DNA of 64,000 nt from NCBI RefSeq assembly GCF_002286815.1, contig NZ_MUNM01000040.1:124001-188000 (forward strand), given 5' to 3'. The position numbers and the translations under genes are program-made. Position 1 is the first letter of the stretch, and each line of letters starts with the position of its first letter. Shown here piece after piece: positions 19,409 to 32,368 of the stretch. The notes under the pieces were generated by a model. It searched no databases. It was not told the origin of the DNA and saw nothing but the letters and a program-made list of their open reading frames with translations. The stretch comes from Pseudomonas sp. PICF141 (GTDB lineage Bacteria > Pseudomonadota > Gammaproteobacteria > Pseudomonadales > Pseudomonadaceae).

Positions 19409-20737
19409 ATGCGCGTGATGAAGTGGAGCATGATCGCACTGGCAGTTGCAGCAGCAGCCAGTACTCAAATGGCTACGGCCGCACCGTTTGTAAGTGACCA
19501 GGCTGAAGCCAAAGGTTTTGTTGAAGACGCCAAGTTCGACTTGCTGCTTCGCAACTATTACTTCAACCGTGACCGCAGAGACGGCGCAAACGACCAGAAA
19601 GACTGGACACAGGGCATCTGGGGCAATTTCAGCTCCGGTTATACTCAAGGTACCGTAGGTGTCGGCGTTGATGCATTCGGTTATCTGGGTATCAAACTGG
19701 ACGGTGGCGACGGCACAACTGGCTCGGGTAACCTGAGCCGCGACTCCCAAGGCCGCAACCACGACGACTTCGGCAAAGCCGGTGCCGCCGTTAAAGTTCG
19801 CATCTCCAAAACTGAACTGAAGTTCGGTGAGATGCAGCCAAGCACCTCTCCAGTATTCGCTATCGGCGGTTCTCGTCTGCTGCCTCAAACCGCTACCGGT
19901 TTCCAACTGCAGAGCAGCGAAATCAAGAACCTGGACCTGGAAGGCGGTCACTTCTACTCGGCCTCCAGCCAGGATGAGATGAACAGCGATGGCGAACTGT
20001 GGGCGAACTACGCCGGCGTTACCGCTAAAACCGCAGACTATGCTGGCGGCAAGTACGGGTTCACCGAGAACCTCAGCGCATCGTTTTACGGCGCCCAGCT
20101 GGAAGACATCTGGAACCAGTACTACGCCAACCTGAACTACACCATCCCAATGGGTAGCGATCAGTCGATTAACCTGGACGGTAACATCTACAACACCCAA
20201 GATACCGGTTCCGCCAAAGCAGGCGAGATCAGCAACACCACGTTCTCGCTGGCTGCTGCTTACTCGTTCCTGAAAGCACACACCGTTACCGTGGCCTTCC
20301 AGAAAGTTAACGGCGACGTCCCGTTCGACTACATCGGCGTGGGTGACAACAACCGCGGCGGCGACTCGATCTTCCTCGCCAACTCCATCCAGTACTCTGA
20401 CTTCAACGGTCCTAACGAGAAGTCTGCTCAGGTCCGTTATGACCTGAAAATGGCTGAGTACGGCGTTCCAGGTCTGAGCTTCATGACCCGTTACGTAAAA
20501 GGTTGGGACATCGACGGCACCAACACTCCAACAGGCAGTGCTTACGCCGGCCTGTACGGTGAAGATGGCAAGCACAACGAAACCAACCTGGAAGCCAAGT
20601 ACGTTGTTCAGACTGGCCCGGCAAAAGATCTTTCCTTCCGCGTTCGTCAAGCATGGCACTTCGCTAATGGCGACCAGGGCGAAGGCGATATCAAAGAGTT
20701 CCGTCTGATCGTCGACTACCCGCTGTCGATTTTGTAA
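19409..20737 (+). CDS. oprD: OprD family outer-membrane porin
   Basis: An 18-stranded substrate-specific porin of the OprD family, which in P. aeruginosa takes up basic amino acids and carbapenems. The 442-residue protein has a signal peptide ending at MATA near residue 25. Mature features are the FVEDAKFDLLLRNYYFNRD start, the constriction-lining WTQGIWGNF region, and the C-terminal strand ending in aromatic and hydrophobic residues (EFRLIVDYPLSIL). It has its own ribosome binding site (AAAGGAG) and terminator, so it is monocistronic. The context beside the HIT and slyX genes matches the true oprD locus of Pseudomonas. The exact substrate cannot be read from sequence. Confidence 0.95.
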   Translation: MRVMKWSMIALAVAAAASTQMATAAPFVSDQAEAKGFVEDAKFDLLLRNYYFNRDRRDGANDQKDWTQGIWGNFSSGYTQGTVGVGVDAFGYLGIKLDGGDGTTGSGNLSRDSQGRNHDDFGKAGAAVKVRISKTELKFGEMQPSTSPVFAIGGSRLLPQTATGFQLQSSEIKNLDLEGGHFYSASSQDEMNSDGELWANYAGVTAKTADYAGGKYGFTENLSASFYGAQLEDIWNQYYANLNYTIPMGSDQSINLDGNIYNTQDTGSAKAGEISNTTFSLAAAYSFLKAHTVTVAFQKVNGDVPFDYIGVGDNNRGGDSIFLANSIQYSDFNGPNEKSAQVRYDLKMAEYGVPGLSFMTRYVKGWDIDGTNTPTGSAYAGLYGEDGKHNETNLEAKYVVQTGPAKDLSFRVRQAWHFANGDQGEGDIKEFRLIVDYPLSIL

Positions 20738-20763
20738 TTGCCGTTAGCTACTTCGCGGTAATC

Positions 20764-20795
20764 AAAAAAGGCCCATCTTCGGATGGGCCTTTTTT
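20764..20795 (+). terminator. Terminator of oprD
   Basis: AAAAAAGGCCCATC-TTCG-GATGGGCCTTTTTT is a perfect stem with a stable TTCG tetraloop and T run. Confidence 0.95.
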
Positions 20796-20873
20796 ATTGG
20801 CTACAGCATTGTGTTTAAGGGTTCAGCTCTTGCAGAACAAGTCTGACCGAGAGGTCAAACATGAGACCCATTA

Positions 20874-21716
20874 TTACGCCGTTGCCGACTCCTGAACCAT
20901 TCGAATAACCCGCTGCGGAAATGGAATATCGATACCGGCAGTCTTCAAACGATCACGGGATTGTTCGTTAAACATGAACATCACATTCCAGTAGTCAGCG
21001 GTCTTCACCCACACCCGCAGGGAAACAGTGATCGAACTGTCGCCCAGTGTCGAAATCACCGCTTCCGGTGCCGGATCAGCCAGTACGCGCGGGTCTTTGG
21101 CCAGTTCCAGCAATACTTCACGGGCCTTTTGCAAGTCCGCTTCGTAAGCCACACCTACATCGAATATCACCTTGCGGGTCGGCTGACGGTTGGTATTGGT
21201 GATGATGCCGTTCGACAGATTGCCGTTAGGCAAAATGATGGTTTTGTTATCGCCGGTGCGCAGTACAGTGTGGAAGATCTGGATGCTGTCGACGGTACCG
21301 GCAACACCTTGGGCTTCGATCCAGTCACCGATGCGGAACGGGCGGAACAACAGAATCAGCACGCCGCCAGCGAAGTTCGCCAGGCTGCCCTGCAACGCCA
21401 GACCGATCGCCAGGCCAGCAGCACCGATCGCCGCGACGAACGAGGTGGTTTCCACGCCGATCATCGACGCCACACTCACGATCAGCAAAACCTTGAGGAT
21501 GATGTTCGCCAGGCTGCTGATGAAACCTTGCAGCGCCAGGTCGGCATTGCGCAACGCCAGCAGGCCGCCGAGTTTTTGCGTCACCTTGTTGATCAGCCAC
21601 CAGCCGACAGCCAGGGTAATCACCGCCAACAGCACGCGGCTGCCGTATTCCATGATCATTGGAATCCAGGCTTGGGATGCCTTGACCAGGTTGTCCACTT
21701 CAGCATTCAAATCCAT
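20874..21716 (-). CDS. mscS: Small-conductance mechanosensitive channel MscS
   Basis: MscS opens under membrane tension to release solutes on osmotic downshock. Three membrane helices are visible, near residues 20-45, 65-85 and 92-125. The pore-lining TM3 has the Gly/Ala pattern GAAGLAIGLALQGSLANFAG. The cytoplasmic beta and alpha/beta cage follows, with FRPFRIGDWIE and LPNGNLSNGIITN. At 280 residues it is close to E. coli MscS (286). It is flanked by unrelated genes and is probably monocistronic. Confidence 0.95.
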   Translation of the reverse strand: MDLNAEVDNLVKASQAWIPMIMEYGSRVLLAVITLAVGWWLINKVTQKLGGLLALRNADLALQGFISSLANIILKVLLIVSVASMIGVETTSFVAAIGAAGLAIGLALQGSLANFAGGVLILLFRPFRIGDWIEAQGVAGTVDSIQIFHTVLRTGDNKTIILPNGNLSNGIITNTNRQPTRKVIFDVGVAYEADLQKAREVLLELAKDPRVLADPAPEAVISTLGDSSITVSLRVWVKTADYWNVMFMFNEQSRDRLKTAGIDIPFPQRVIRMVQESATA

Positions 21717-21854
21717 CTTTTTTCTCCTGATTTCCGGCTACCCGGCACGCAAAAAATGAGCGGCAGAAAGACCGAACCCATGAAGAATTCAATCGTTTCT
21801 GCCGTTGCTTGGGCCTCGGACGTCGAAAACGCCGAGAGGTTCCCGCTTGAAAAG

Positions 21855-23398
<1,544 letters not shown>

Positions 23399-23434
23399 GC
23401 AGCGGCTACGCTGGCCACTTGTTCCTTTTTAGCG

Positions 23435-25480
23435 ATGAACCTGATGCCATTGCGCCAGCGCCTTGAAAACCTTCCAGTCGGCCAGAAATTGCTGGCCGCC
23501 CTGCTGGTGCTGTTGACCACTGTTTTGTTGGTCGCCAACCTGACCTTTATCAGCGCCGCCTATTACATCTCCCAGGAAAGCATGGCTCCCCAGGCCTTGC
23601 AGACCATCGGCCGACTGGTGTCCAACCCGAGCCTGGTGTCCGATGCGCTGAAATCGCCGCAAAACGCCGAGCGCTTGCTCAACGAACTCAATAGTTATAC
23701 ACCGCTGCGCGCGGCGGCCATCTATGACGGCAAGGGCGTGCGTCTGGCGCAACTGCAACACGGCGACGAATTGAGCCTGCCAGCGCATTTCCGGCACCTG
23801 GAAGCCTGGCAAGCCACCGAGTTCCGTAACAATCAAGTCATCACCCTGCCCCGCCCCGGTACTGCGCCAGGGCATTTGCTGCTGGTGGCCAGCAGCGAAT
23901 TGCCGATGGCGTTCTATACCGGGACCCTGACCGCCAGCCTGGGGATTCTGATTTTCAGCGTGCTGTTATGGCTGGTGATCGCCCGGCAGATCAAACGCCT
24001 GATCACCCGACCGATCCATCAGCTCGAAGAATTGTCCCGGCAAGTGACCCGGGAAGAGAACTACGCCCTGCGCGCCTCCCGTGGCAACCACGACGAAATC
24101 GGCAGCCTCGCCGAAGCCTTCAACACCATGCTCTCGCGCATCGAGGCCCGGGAGCAGCAGCTCAAGCGTGCCCGCGACGATTCTCAGGCCGCTTATGACC
24201 AGGCTCAGGGGCTGGCGGAAGAAACCCGTCACACCAACCGCAAGCTGGAACTGGAAGTTCAGGTGCGCAGCAAGATCGAAAAGAAACTCACCGGCTTCCA
24301 GAACTACCTCAACAGCATCATCGACTCCATGCCGTCGGCCCTGATCGCCCTCGACGAGCAGCTCTACGTGACCCAGTGGAATCAGGAAGCCAGCGCCCTG
24401 TCCGGCACGCGCCTCGCCGAAGCCTTGAACCAGCCGATCTTCCTCGCCTTCGAACCGCTCAAGCCGTTCCTGCCGCAGCTCAGGCAAACCGTCGAGCAGC
24501 ACACAGTGGCGAAGATCGAACGCGTGACCTGGCTCAAGGACGAAGAGCCCCGGCATTACGCCCTGACGTTCTACCCGTTGATGGGCGGTGCCGGGCGCGG
24601 TGTGGTCATCCGGATCGACGACATCACTCAGCGGCTGTCCCTGGAAGAAATGATGGTGCAGTCGGAAAAAATGCTCTCGGTTGGTGGTCTCGCCGCCGGC
24701 ATGGCCCACGAGATCAATAATCCGCTGGGCGCGATCCTGCACAACGTGCAGAACATTCGTCGGCGCCTGTCGCCCGATCTGCCGAAAAACCTCGAACAGG
24801 CCGAGCAACTCGGCATCGAGCTGGAAACGGTCAACCAGTACCTGATAGCTCGCGAAGTGCCGCAGTTGCTCGATGGCATTCAACAGGCTGGCGCACGGGC
24901 GGCAAAAATCGTGACGCACATGCTCAGCTTCAGCCGACGCAGTACCCGGCAGATGGCGCCCTGCGATTTGCCGGCGTTGATCGATCAAGCGGTGGAAATC
25001 GCCGGCAACGACTTCGACCTGGCGATCGGTTTCGACTTCAAGGGGCAGGCGATCATTCGTCAGTTCGATCCGGCGTTGGGCCCGGTGCCCGGCACTGCCA
25101 ACGAACTGGAACAGGTGCTGCTCAACCTGCTGAAAAATGCCGCGCAAGCCATTCATCAACGTACCGACGACCGCGAGCCGGGGCGGATCATTCTGCGGAC
25201 AAAACTGAACCCGCCGTGGGCAGAGATTCAGGTCGAGGACAACGGCATCGGCATGAGCGAGAGCGTGCGCAAACGTACGTTCGAGCCGTTCTTCACCACC
25301 AAGGAAATCGGTCAGGGCACCGGTCTGGGGCTCTCGGTTTCGTACTTCATCATCACCAACAACCACAAGGGCCAGATGGAAGTGCAATCGACGCCGGGCC
25401 AAGGCACCTGTTTCACCTTGCGCCTGCCGTTGTCAGGCGCTCCGGTGGTTTCCCAAGAACTCAATCAGCTGTCGAGGTAA
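23435..25480 (+). CDS. Hybrid-free sensor histidine kinase (HAMP-PAS-HisKA-HATPase)
   Basis: A 681-residue membrane sensor kinase. Membrane segments lie near residues 18-42 and 160-185 and enclose a periplasmic sensor of about 115 residues. A HAMP domain (about 185-240) and a coiled coil (about 240-290) follow, then a PAS domain starting near YLNSIIDSMPSALIALDE. The phosphoacceptor histidine is in MAHEINNPLG near residue 428, and the ATPase N, G1 and G2 boxes are in LNLLKNAAQAI, VEDNGIGM and GTGLGLS. No response regulator is adjacent, so it is an orphan kinase. Its stop lies two bases before the adenosyltransferase gene. Confidence 0.92.
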   Translation: MNLMPLRQRLENLPVGQKLLAALLVLLTTVLLVANLTFISAAYYISQESMAPQALQTIGRLVSNPSLVSDALKSPQNAERLLNELNSYTPLRAAAIYDGKGVRLAQLQHGDELSLPAHFRHLEAWQATEFRNNQVITLPRPGTAPGHLLLVASSELPMAFYTGTLTASLGILIFSVLLWLVIARQIKRLITRPIHQLEELSRQVTREENYALRASRGNHDEIGSLAEAFNTMLSRIEAREQQLKRARDDSQAAYDQAQGLAEETRHTNRKLELEVQVRSKIEKKLTGFQNYLNSIIDSMPSALIALDEQLYVTQWNQEASALSGTRLAEALNQPIFLAFEPLKPFLPQLRQTVEQHTVAKIERVTWLKDEEPRHYALTFYPLMGGAGRGVVIRIDDITQRLSLEEMMVQSEKMLSVGGLAAGMAHEINNPLGAILHNVQNIRRRLSPDLPKNLEQAEQLGIELETVNQYLIAREVPQLLDGIQQAGARAAKIVTHMLSFSRRSTRQMAPCDLPALIDQAVEIAGNDFDLAIGFDFKGQAIIRQFDPALGPVPGTANELEQVLLNLLKNAAQAIHQRTDDREPGRIILRTKLNPPWAEIQVEDNGIGMSESVRKRTFEPFFTTKEIGQGTGLGLSVSYFIITNNHKGQMEVQSTPGQGTCFTLRLPLSGAPVVSQELNQLSR

Positions 25481-25482
25481 CC

Positions 25483-26064
25483 ATGGGCTTTCGCTTGTCG
25501 AAGATTTACACCCGCACTGGCGACAAAGGCGAAACCGGGCTCGGCGATGGCCGCCGGGTGCCCAAAGACCATCCGCGCATCGAAGCCATTGGCGAAGTCG
25601 ATACGCTGAACAGCCAGGTGGGCGTGTTGTTGGCCGGGCTGGCAGCGCAAAGTGAAACGTATCCGGGGTTGAACGAAATCATCGAGGTGTTGGCGCCCTG
25701 CCAGCATCGGTTGTTCGACTTGGGTGGTGAGCTGGCGATGCCGGTGTATCAGGCACTGAACACGGCGGAAATCGAGCGGCTGGAAGCGGCGATCGATGTC
25801 TGGAATGAAGAGTTGGGGCCGCTGGAGAATTTCATTCTGCCCGGCGGTTCGGCGTTGATTGCCCAGGCTCACGTTTGCCGCTGCCTGGCGCGCAGTGCCG
25901 AGCGGCGCTGTCAGCAGTTGAATGCGATCGAACCATTGGCCGGAGTTGGACTGGCGTATATCAATCGGTTATCGGATTTGTTGTTTGTGGCGGGACGGTT
26001 GATTGCCAAGCGTCAGGGGGTTGCCGAGATTTTGTGGCAGCCTGCGGCGAAACCCGGGGTGTAG
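25483..26064 (+). CDS. Cob(I)yrinic acid a,c-diamide adenosyltransferase, PduO type
   Basis: This enzyme transfers the adenosyl group of ATP to reduced cobalamin or its precursor to make coenzyme B12. The PduO-type signature is seen: KIYTRTGDKGETGLGDGRRV at residues 7-26 for ATP binding, and the C-terminal helical bundle with CRCLARSAERR and YINRLSDLLFVAGR. It has 193 residues. The ATG lies two bases after the sensor kinase stop, so translation is coupled. No other cobalamin gene is in the neighbourhood. Confidence 0.93.
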   Translation: MGFRLSKIYTRTGDKGETGLGDGRRVPKDHPRIEAIGEVDTLNSQVGVLLAGLAAQSETYPGLNEIIEVLAPCQHRLFDLGGELAMPVYQALNTAEIERLEAAIDVWNEELGPLENFILPGGSALIAQAHVCRCLARSAERRCQQLNAIEPLAGVGLAYINRLSDLLFVAGRLIAKRQGVAEILWQPAAKPGV

Positions 26065-26077
26065 TAACTGATCCCCA

Positions 26078-26165
26078 GCTCTGCGTGGGAATGCAGCCCG
26101 GGATGCTCTGCGTCCCAATCAAGAGCCGAACGCGGAGCGTCCGTTGAGGCATTCCCACGCAGAGC
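26078..26165. repeat. Inverted repeat of another P. fluorescens family
   Basis: GCTCTGCGTGGGAATGC at 26078-26094 and its exact inverse at 26149-26165 give 17-bp arms. The sequence differs from the GCGGGCTTGCCCGC type REPs elsewhere in the window, so it is a separate repeat family. It sits between convergent genes. Confidence 0.85.
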
Positions 26166-26182
26166 GTGGGAATGATCGGGTG

Positions 26183-27127
26183 CTATGCCTCAGGCCAAAA
26201 CGCCCGAATCCCCGCCACACCCTGCGCGCCCGCCTCCCAGGCTTTCTGCCGCTCTGCCGGGCCAACCCCTCCCAGCAAAAACACCGGCTTACTGAAGCCC
26301 TCGATCAGGGTTGAGGCCTGTTCCCACCCCAGTGGCAGAGCATCCGGATGAGTCTGCGTCGGCTGCACCGGCGACAGGGTCACGAAGTCCACGCCCATTT
26401 GCTCGGCCAGCGCCAGTTCTTCAGCGTTGTGGCAAGACGCGGCCAGCCAGCGTGACGCCGGTAGCGGACGCCCGGCCGCCGCGTACTTGCGCAACTGTGC
26501 CGAGGTGATGTGCCAACCGGCGGACGGGAAGTCCCCCAGCCATTCAAACGGCCCCTTGATCATCAACTGCGCCTTGCCGGCACATAACCCCGCCGCATCC
26601 ACCGCCAGATCGCGGTATTGCGGGTCGTAGCCGTTGGGGGCGCGCAATTGAATCAGCTTGATGCCGCCAGCGATGGCTTTCTGAATACCGCGCAGCAAGG
26701 CCGGGGTTTCCAGGCCCTCCGGAGTGATCAGGTAGTCGCCGGGCAAGCGAGCAGCGGCGACGATCGGCTGGTTGGCGGCCGGAAATTCGTAATCCACCAG
26801 TTCCCGCGCGGTCACCCACGCCAAAGGCTGACCTTCGGCACCGTGGGGTTCGCCGGCAAATGCCGAGACTTCCCAGACATCCAGCAGCACTTGCTTATCC
26901 GGGTAATCGTGGCGGACCTTGATCATCGGCCGCGCAGCATTGACCACAATGCCCAACTCTTCGTGAAGCTCGCGAGCCAGGGCCGTTTCGACGGACTCGT
27001 CATCCTCGACCTTGCCACCAGGGAACTCCCACAGACCGCCCTGATGCTGGGTGTCGGCACGGCGGGCAATGAGGATTTTGCCGTTGCTATCGCGGATAAC
27101 CGCAGCGGCTACGTGAACTCGTTTCAC
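26183..27127 (-). CDS. mutT: Nudix hydrolase fused to a thiamine-phosphate-synthase-like domain
   Basis: The N-terminal MutT domain (residues about 1-130) carries the Nudix box, with GGKVEDDESVETALARELHE followed by ELG. MutT hydrolyses 8-oxo-dGTP, preventing mutation. The C-terminal part (about 145-314) resembles the ThiE/TenI barrel, with PVFLLGGVGPAERQKAWEAG near the end. This fusion of 314 residues is known from Pseudomonas, beside argJ and secA. The start is a GTG with GGAGG ten bases upstream; it overlaps the stop of a glutathione S-transferase remnant as GTGA. The ThiE-like half has no proven activity. Confidence 0.92.
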   Translation of the reverse strand: MKRVHVAAAVIRDSNGKILIARRADTQHQGGLWEFPGGKVEDDESVETALARELHEELGIVVNAARPMIKVRHDYPDKQVLLDVWEVSAFAGEPHGAEGQPLAWVTARELVDYEFPAANQPIVAAARLPGDYLITPEGLETPALLRGIQKAIAGGIKLIQLRAPNGYDPQYRDLAVDAAGLCAGKAQLMIKGPFEWLGDFPSAGWHITSAQLRKYAAAGRPLPASRWLAASCHNAEELALAEQMGVDFVTLSPVQPTQTHPDALPLGWEQASTLIEGFSKPVFLLGGVGPAERQKAWEAGAQGVAGIRAFWPEA

Positions 27128-27252
27128 TGCTTTATTGCCTCCAGATCAGCGTAGCGCCGAGCCTTGAAGGCCGGCCATTGGTAGAGGGTTTCAAGGTCGC
27201 GCAGGGACCAGCACGTATGCAGTTTATCGCCGATGATCAAGTGAAGACTCAT
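27124..27252 (-). pseudogene. Internally deleted glutathione S-transferase remnant
   Basis: The 42-codon frame MSLHLIIGDKLHTCWSLR joined to LETLYQWPAFKARRYADLEA looks like two pieces of one glutathione S-transferase. The first 18 residues match the start of thioredoxin-fold GSTs (IIGDKLxxxWSLR), and the rest matches the usual C-terminal end (YQWPAFKxW). About 150-160 codons between them appear to be missing, with the frame preserved. In P. aeruginosa a GST gene lies at this place between argJ and the mutT homologue, as I recall. The remnant still overlaps the mutT start and carries its ribosome binding site, which may explain why it is kept. Confidence 0.7.
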
Positions 27253-27310
27253 GTTCGGGCGCCTTTTTGGTAAGTGGAACAGGCCAGAATTTTTAATGTC
27301 TGGCCGTCCG

Positions 27311-27386
27311 TCATCGCGGGCAAGCCCGCTTCCACAAAGACCGAGTCAACCGCACGACCCTGTGGGGCGGGCTTGCCCCCGATAGG
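27311..27386. repeat. REP inverted pair
   Basis: TCATCGCGGGCAAGCCCGC and the opposing GGCGGGCTTGCCCCCGATAG form a degenerate REP pair between argJ and the GST remnant. Confidence 0.8.
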
Positions 27387-27398
27387 GTCGACGCGGTC

Positions 27399-28616
27399 TT
27401 AAGTACGGTACTCGGCGTTGATCTTCACGTATTCGTGGGACAGATCAGTGGTCCAGATGGTTTCGCTGCAATCGCCACGCCCCAGTTCGATGCGGATGGT
27501 TATTTCTTCCTGCTGCATTACCGCAGCGCCCTGGGCTTCGGTGTAGGTGGCGGCGCGAGCGCCACGGCTGGCGATGCACACGTCACCGAGGAATACGTCG
27601 ATCTTGCTCACGTCCAGGTTCGGTACGCCGGCACGGCCCACGGCGGCCAGAATGCGGCCCCAGTTCGGGTCGGAGGCGAACAGCGCGGTTTTGATCAGCG
27701 GCGAGTGAGCCACGGTGTAACCGACGTCCAGGCACTCCTGATGATTGCCGCCGCCGTTGACTTCCACGGTAACGAACTTGGTAGCGCCTTCACCGTCGCG
27801 CACAATGGCCTGGGCCACGTCCATGCACACCTCGAACACCGCTTGCTTCAACTTGGCGAACAATTCACCTTCGGCGCGGGTGATTTCCGGCAGAGCAGCC
27901 TGACCGGTGGCGATCAGCATGCAGCAGTCATTGGTCGAAGTATCGCCGTCGATGGTGATGCGATTGAACGACTTGTTGGCGCCGTCGAGCAGCAGGTTTT
28001 GCAGCACATCGCGGGAGACTTTAGCGTCGGTGGCGATGTAGCCGAGCATGGTCGCCATGTTCGGACGAATCATGCCCGCACCTTTGCTAATGCCGGTGAC
28101 GGTGATGGTCACGCCGTCGTGCTGAAACTGGCGGCTGGCACCCTTGGGCAGGGTGTCGGTGGTCATGATGCCGGTAGCGGCGGCTTCCCAGTTATTCACC
28201 GACAGGTCGTCGAGAGCGGCTTGCAGCGCGCCTTCGATCTTTTCGACCGGCAGCGGCTCGCCGATCACACCGGTGGAGTACGGCAGCACGAGATTTGCAT
28301 CGACGCCGGTCAGCTCAGCCAGCTTGGCGCAGGTGCGCTCGGCGGCTGCCAGGCCTGGTTCGCCGGTGCCGGCGTTGGCATTGCCGGTGTTGGTCAGCAA
28401 GTAACGTACCGGGCCTTGCACACGTTGTTTGGCCAGGATCACGGGAGCGGCGCAAAAAGCGTTCAGGGTAAACACGCCCGCCACTGTGGAACCTTCGGCG
28501 CAGCGCATGACCACGACATCCTTGCGCCCAGGGCGTTTGATGCCGGCCGAGGCGATACCGAGTTCAAAACCGGCAACCGGGTGCAACGTTGGCAAAGGAC
28601 CAAGACCAACAGCCAT
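27399..28616 (-). CDS. argJ: Bifunctional ornithine acetyltransferase / N-acetylglutamate synthase
   Basis: ArgJ recycles the acetyl group between acetylornithine and glutamate in arginine biosynthesis. The protein self-cleaves before the threonine in [12 protein letters not shown], and that threonine becomes the nucleophile. The start [14 protein letters not shown] gives 405 residues, the family length; an open extension of 65 codons upstream is not used. The C-terminal [11 protein letters not shown] end is conserved. It lies downstream of secA on the same strand, a conserved Pseudomonas arrangement. Confidence 0.96.
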   Translation of the reverse strand: MAVGLGPLPTLHPVAGFELGIASAGIKRPGRKDVVVMRCAEGSTVAGVFTLNAFCAAPVILAKQRVQGPVRYLLTNTGNANAGTGEPGLAAAERTCAKLAELTGVDANLVLPYSTGVIGEPLPVEKIEGALQAALDDLSVNNWEAAATGIMTTDTLPKGASRQFQHDGVTITVTGISKGAGMIRPNMATMLGYIATDAKVSRDVLQNLLLDGANKSFNRITIDGDTSTNDCCMLIATGQAALPEITRAEGELFAKLKQAVFEVCMDVAQAIVRDGEGATKFVTVEVNGGGNHQECLDVGYTVAHSPLIKTALFASDPNWGRILAAVGRAGVPNLDVSKIDVFLGDVCIASRGARAATYTEAQGAAVMQQEEITIRIELGRGDCSETIWTTDLSHEYVKINAEYRT

Positions 28617-28749
28617 GAATGCGCTCCTTAAAGTAGTGTCTGCACCGCCATTACCCCGTTCTCTTAACGTGGTGCGGTGGTTTAAATGGCAAAACGCCGC
28701 GACGGCATAAGCCGGTCGCGGCGCGGGTATTTCAGCGTATGAAACGGGT

Positions 28750-31491
<2,742 letters not shown>

Positions 31492-31798
31492 ATCGGCAGG
31501 ATCTTCCACACTAAAGGGATGGAGGGCGGCCCCGTGAGTCGCCCGTGCAGCCCTCATGGCCGCATGCGAACGAGTATTCTACCCGGAAACGATGGTGAGG
31601 AAAGTGGCGTTATTCCACGATGCATGCACTGCGCTGTGACGGGGCTCACTTGAGATAAGGGCATTTTGCTGAACTTCAACCCATCAAGGGCACAAGTTAC
31701 TTGTTGATTTAATGGGTAAAGCGCTCGCAAAGCAATGGGGCGGGGGCAGCGGGTGCTTTCTGTTAACATGGCCGCTCTGTTACTTCAGGTGTTTGATC
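31492..31798. other. Divergent intergenic region between secA and dciA
   Basis: These 307 bases hold the divergent promoters for secA and dciA. No gene and no clear inverted repeat were seen. The upstream half includes the in-frame but unconserved extension of secA. Confidence 0.45.
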
Positions 31799-32254
31799 AT
31801 GGCATTTCGCCCTCTCACGGCCAGAGCCCCCGCCGTTCTGCTTCGCGAAGCCAAACCGCTGAAAGCCATTTTTGGCCATGCTCAACGCCTGGGCCATTTA
31901 CAACGTCTGGTGGAAAGCCAGTTGCAGCCAGCAGCCCGCGAGCATTGCCATGTGGCATCGTGGCGCGAAGGCAGTTTATTGCTGATTGTCACCGACGGCC
32001 ACTGGGCCACCCGCCTGCGCTATCAACAAAAGCGTCTGCAACGGCAATTACAGCTGTTCGACGAGTTCGCCAGCCTGACGCGGATTTTGTTCAAGGTTCA
32101 ACCGCCTACCGTTCAGCAGGGGGCTGCGGGGCATACGATAAATTTGTCGACCGATGCGGCGGCGACCATTCAGGCGACGGCTGACGGGATTACCGACCCG
32201 AATCTAAGGGCGGCACTGGAGCGGTTAGCGGCGCACGCCAAACCCAAAACCTGA
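31799..32254 (+). CDS. dciA: DciA family helicase loader (DUF721)
   Basis: DciA proteins help load the replicative helicase DnaB at the origin in bacteria that lack DnaC. The 151-residue protein starts MAFRPLTARAPAVLL. Its N-terminal half shows the DUF721 fold (HVASWREGSLLLIVTDGHWATRLRYQ), and its C-terminal half looks unstructured, as expected. The ATG is preferred over an upstream start 29 codons earlier. It is divergent from secA, and a REP pair follows. Confidence 0.85.
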   Translation: MAFRPLTARAPAVLLREAKPLKAIFGHAQRLGHLQRLVESQLQPAAREHCHVASWREGSLLLIVTDGHWATRLRYQQKRLQRQLQLFDEFASLTRILFKVQPPTVQQGAAGHTINLSTDAAATIQATADGITDPNLRAALERLAAHAKPKT

Positions 32255-32266
32255 AATTGACACATA

Positions 32267-32345
32267 CCCCGCAGGAGCGAGGCTTGCCGGCGAAGCTTTT
32301 GGCGGTCTCAAGGACCTCTTCGCGGGCAAGCCTCGCTCCTACGGG
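32267..32345. repeat. REP inverted pair
   Basis: CCCCGCAGGAGCGAGGCTTGCC and its inverse GGCAAGCCTCGCTCCTACGGGG flank a short spacer between the convergent dciA and HerA-like genes. Confidence 0.88.
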
Positions 32346-32368
32346 GGGTTGTGTTCAATCAAAGGCTT

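Noticed and set aside
19385..20659. A 424-codon minus-strand frame opposite oprD
   Set aside because: oprD has a signal peptide, ribosome binding site and terminator; the antisense frame has none.
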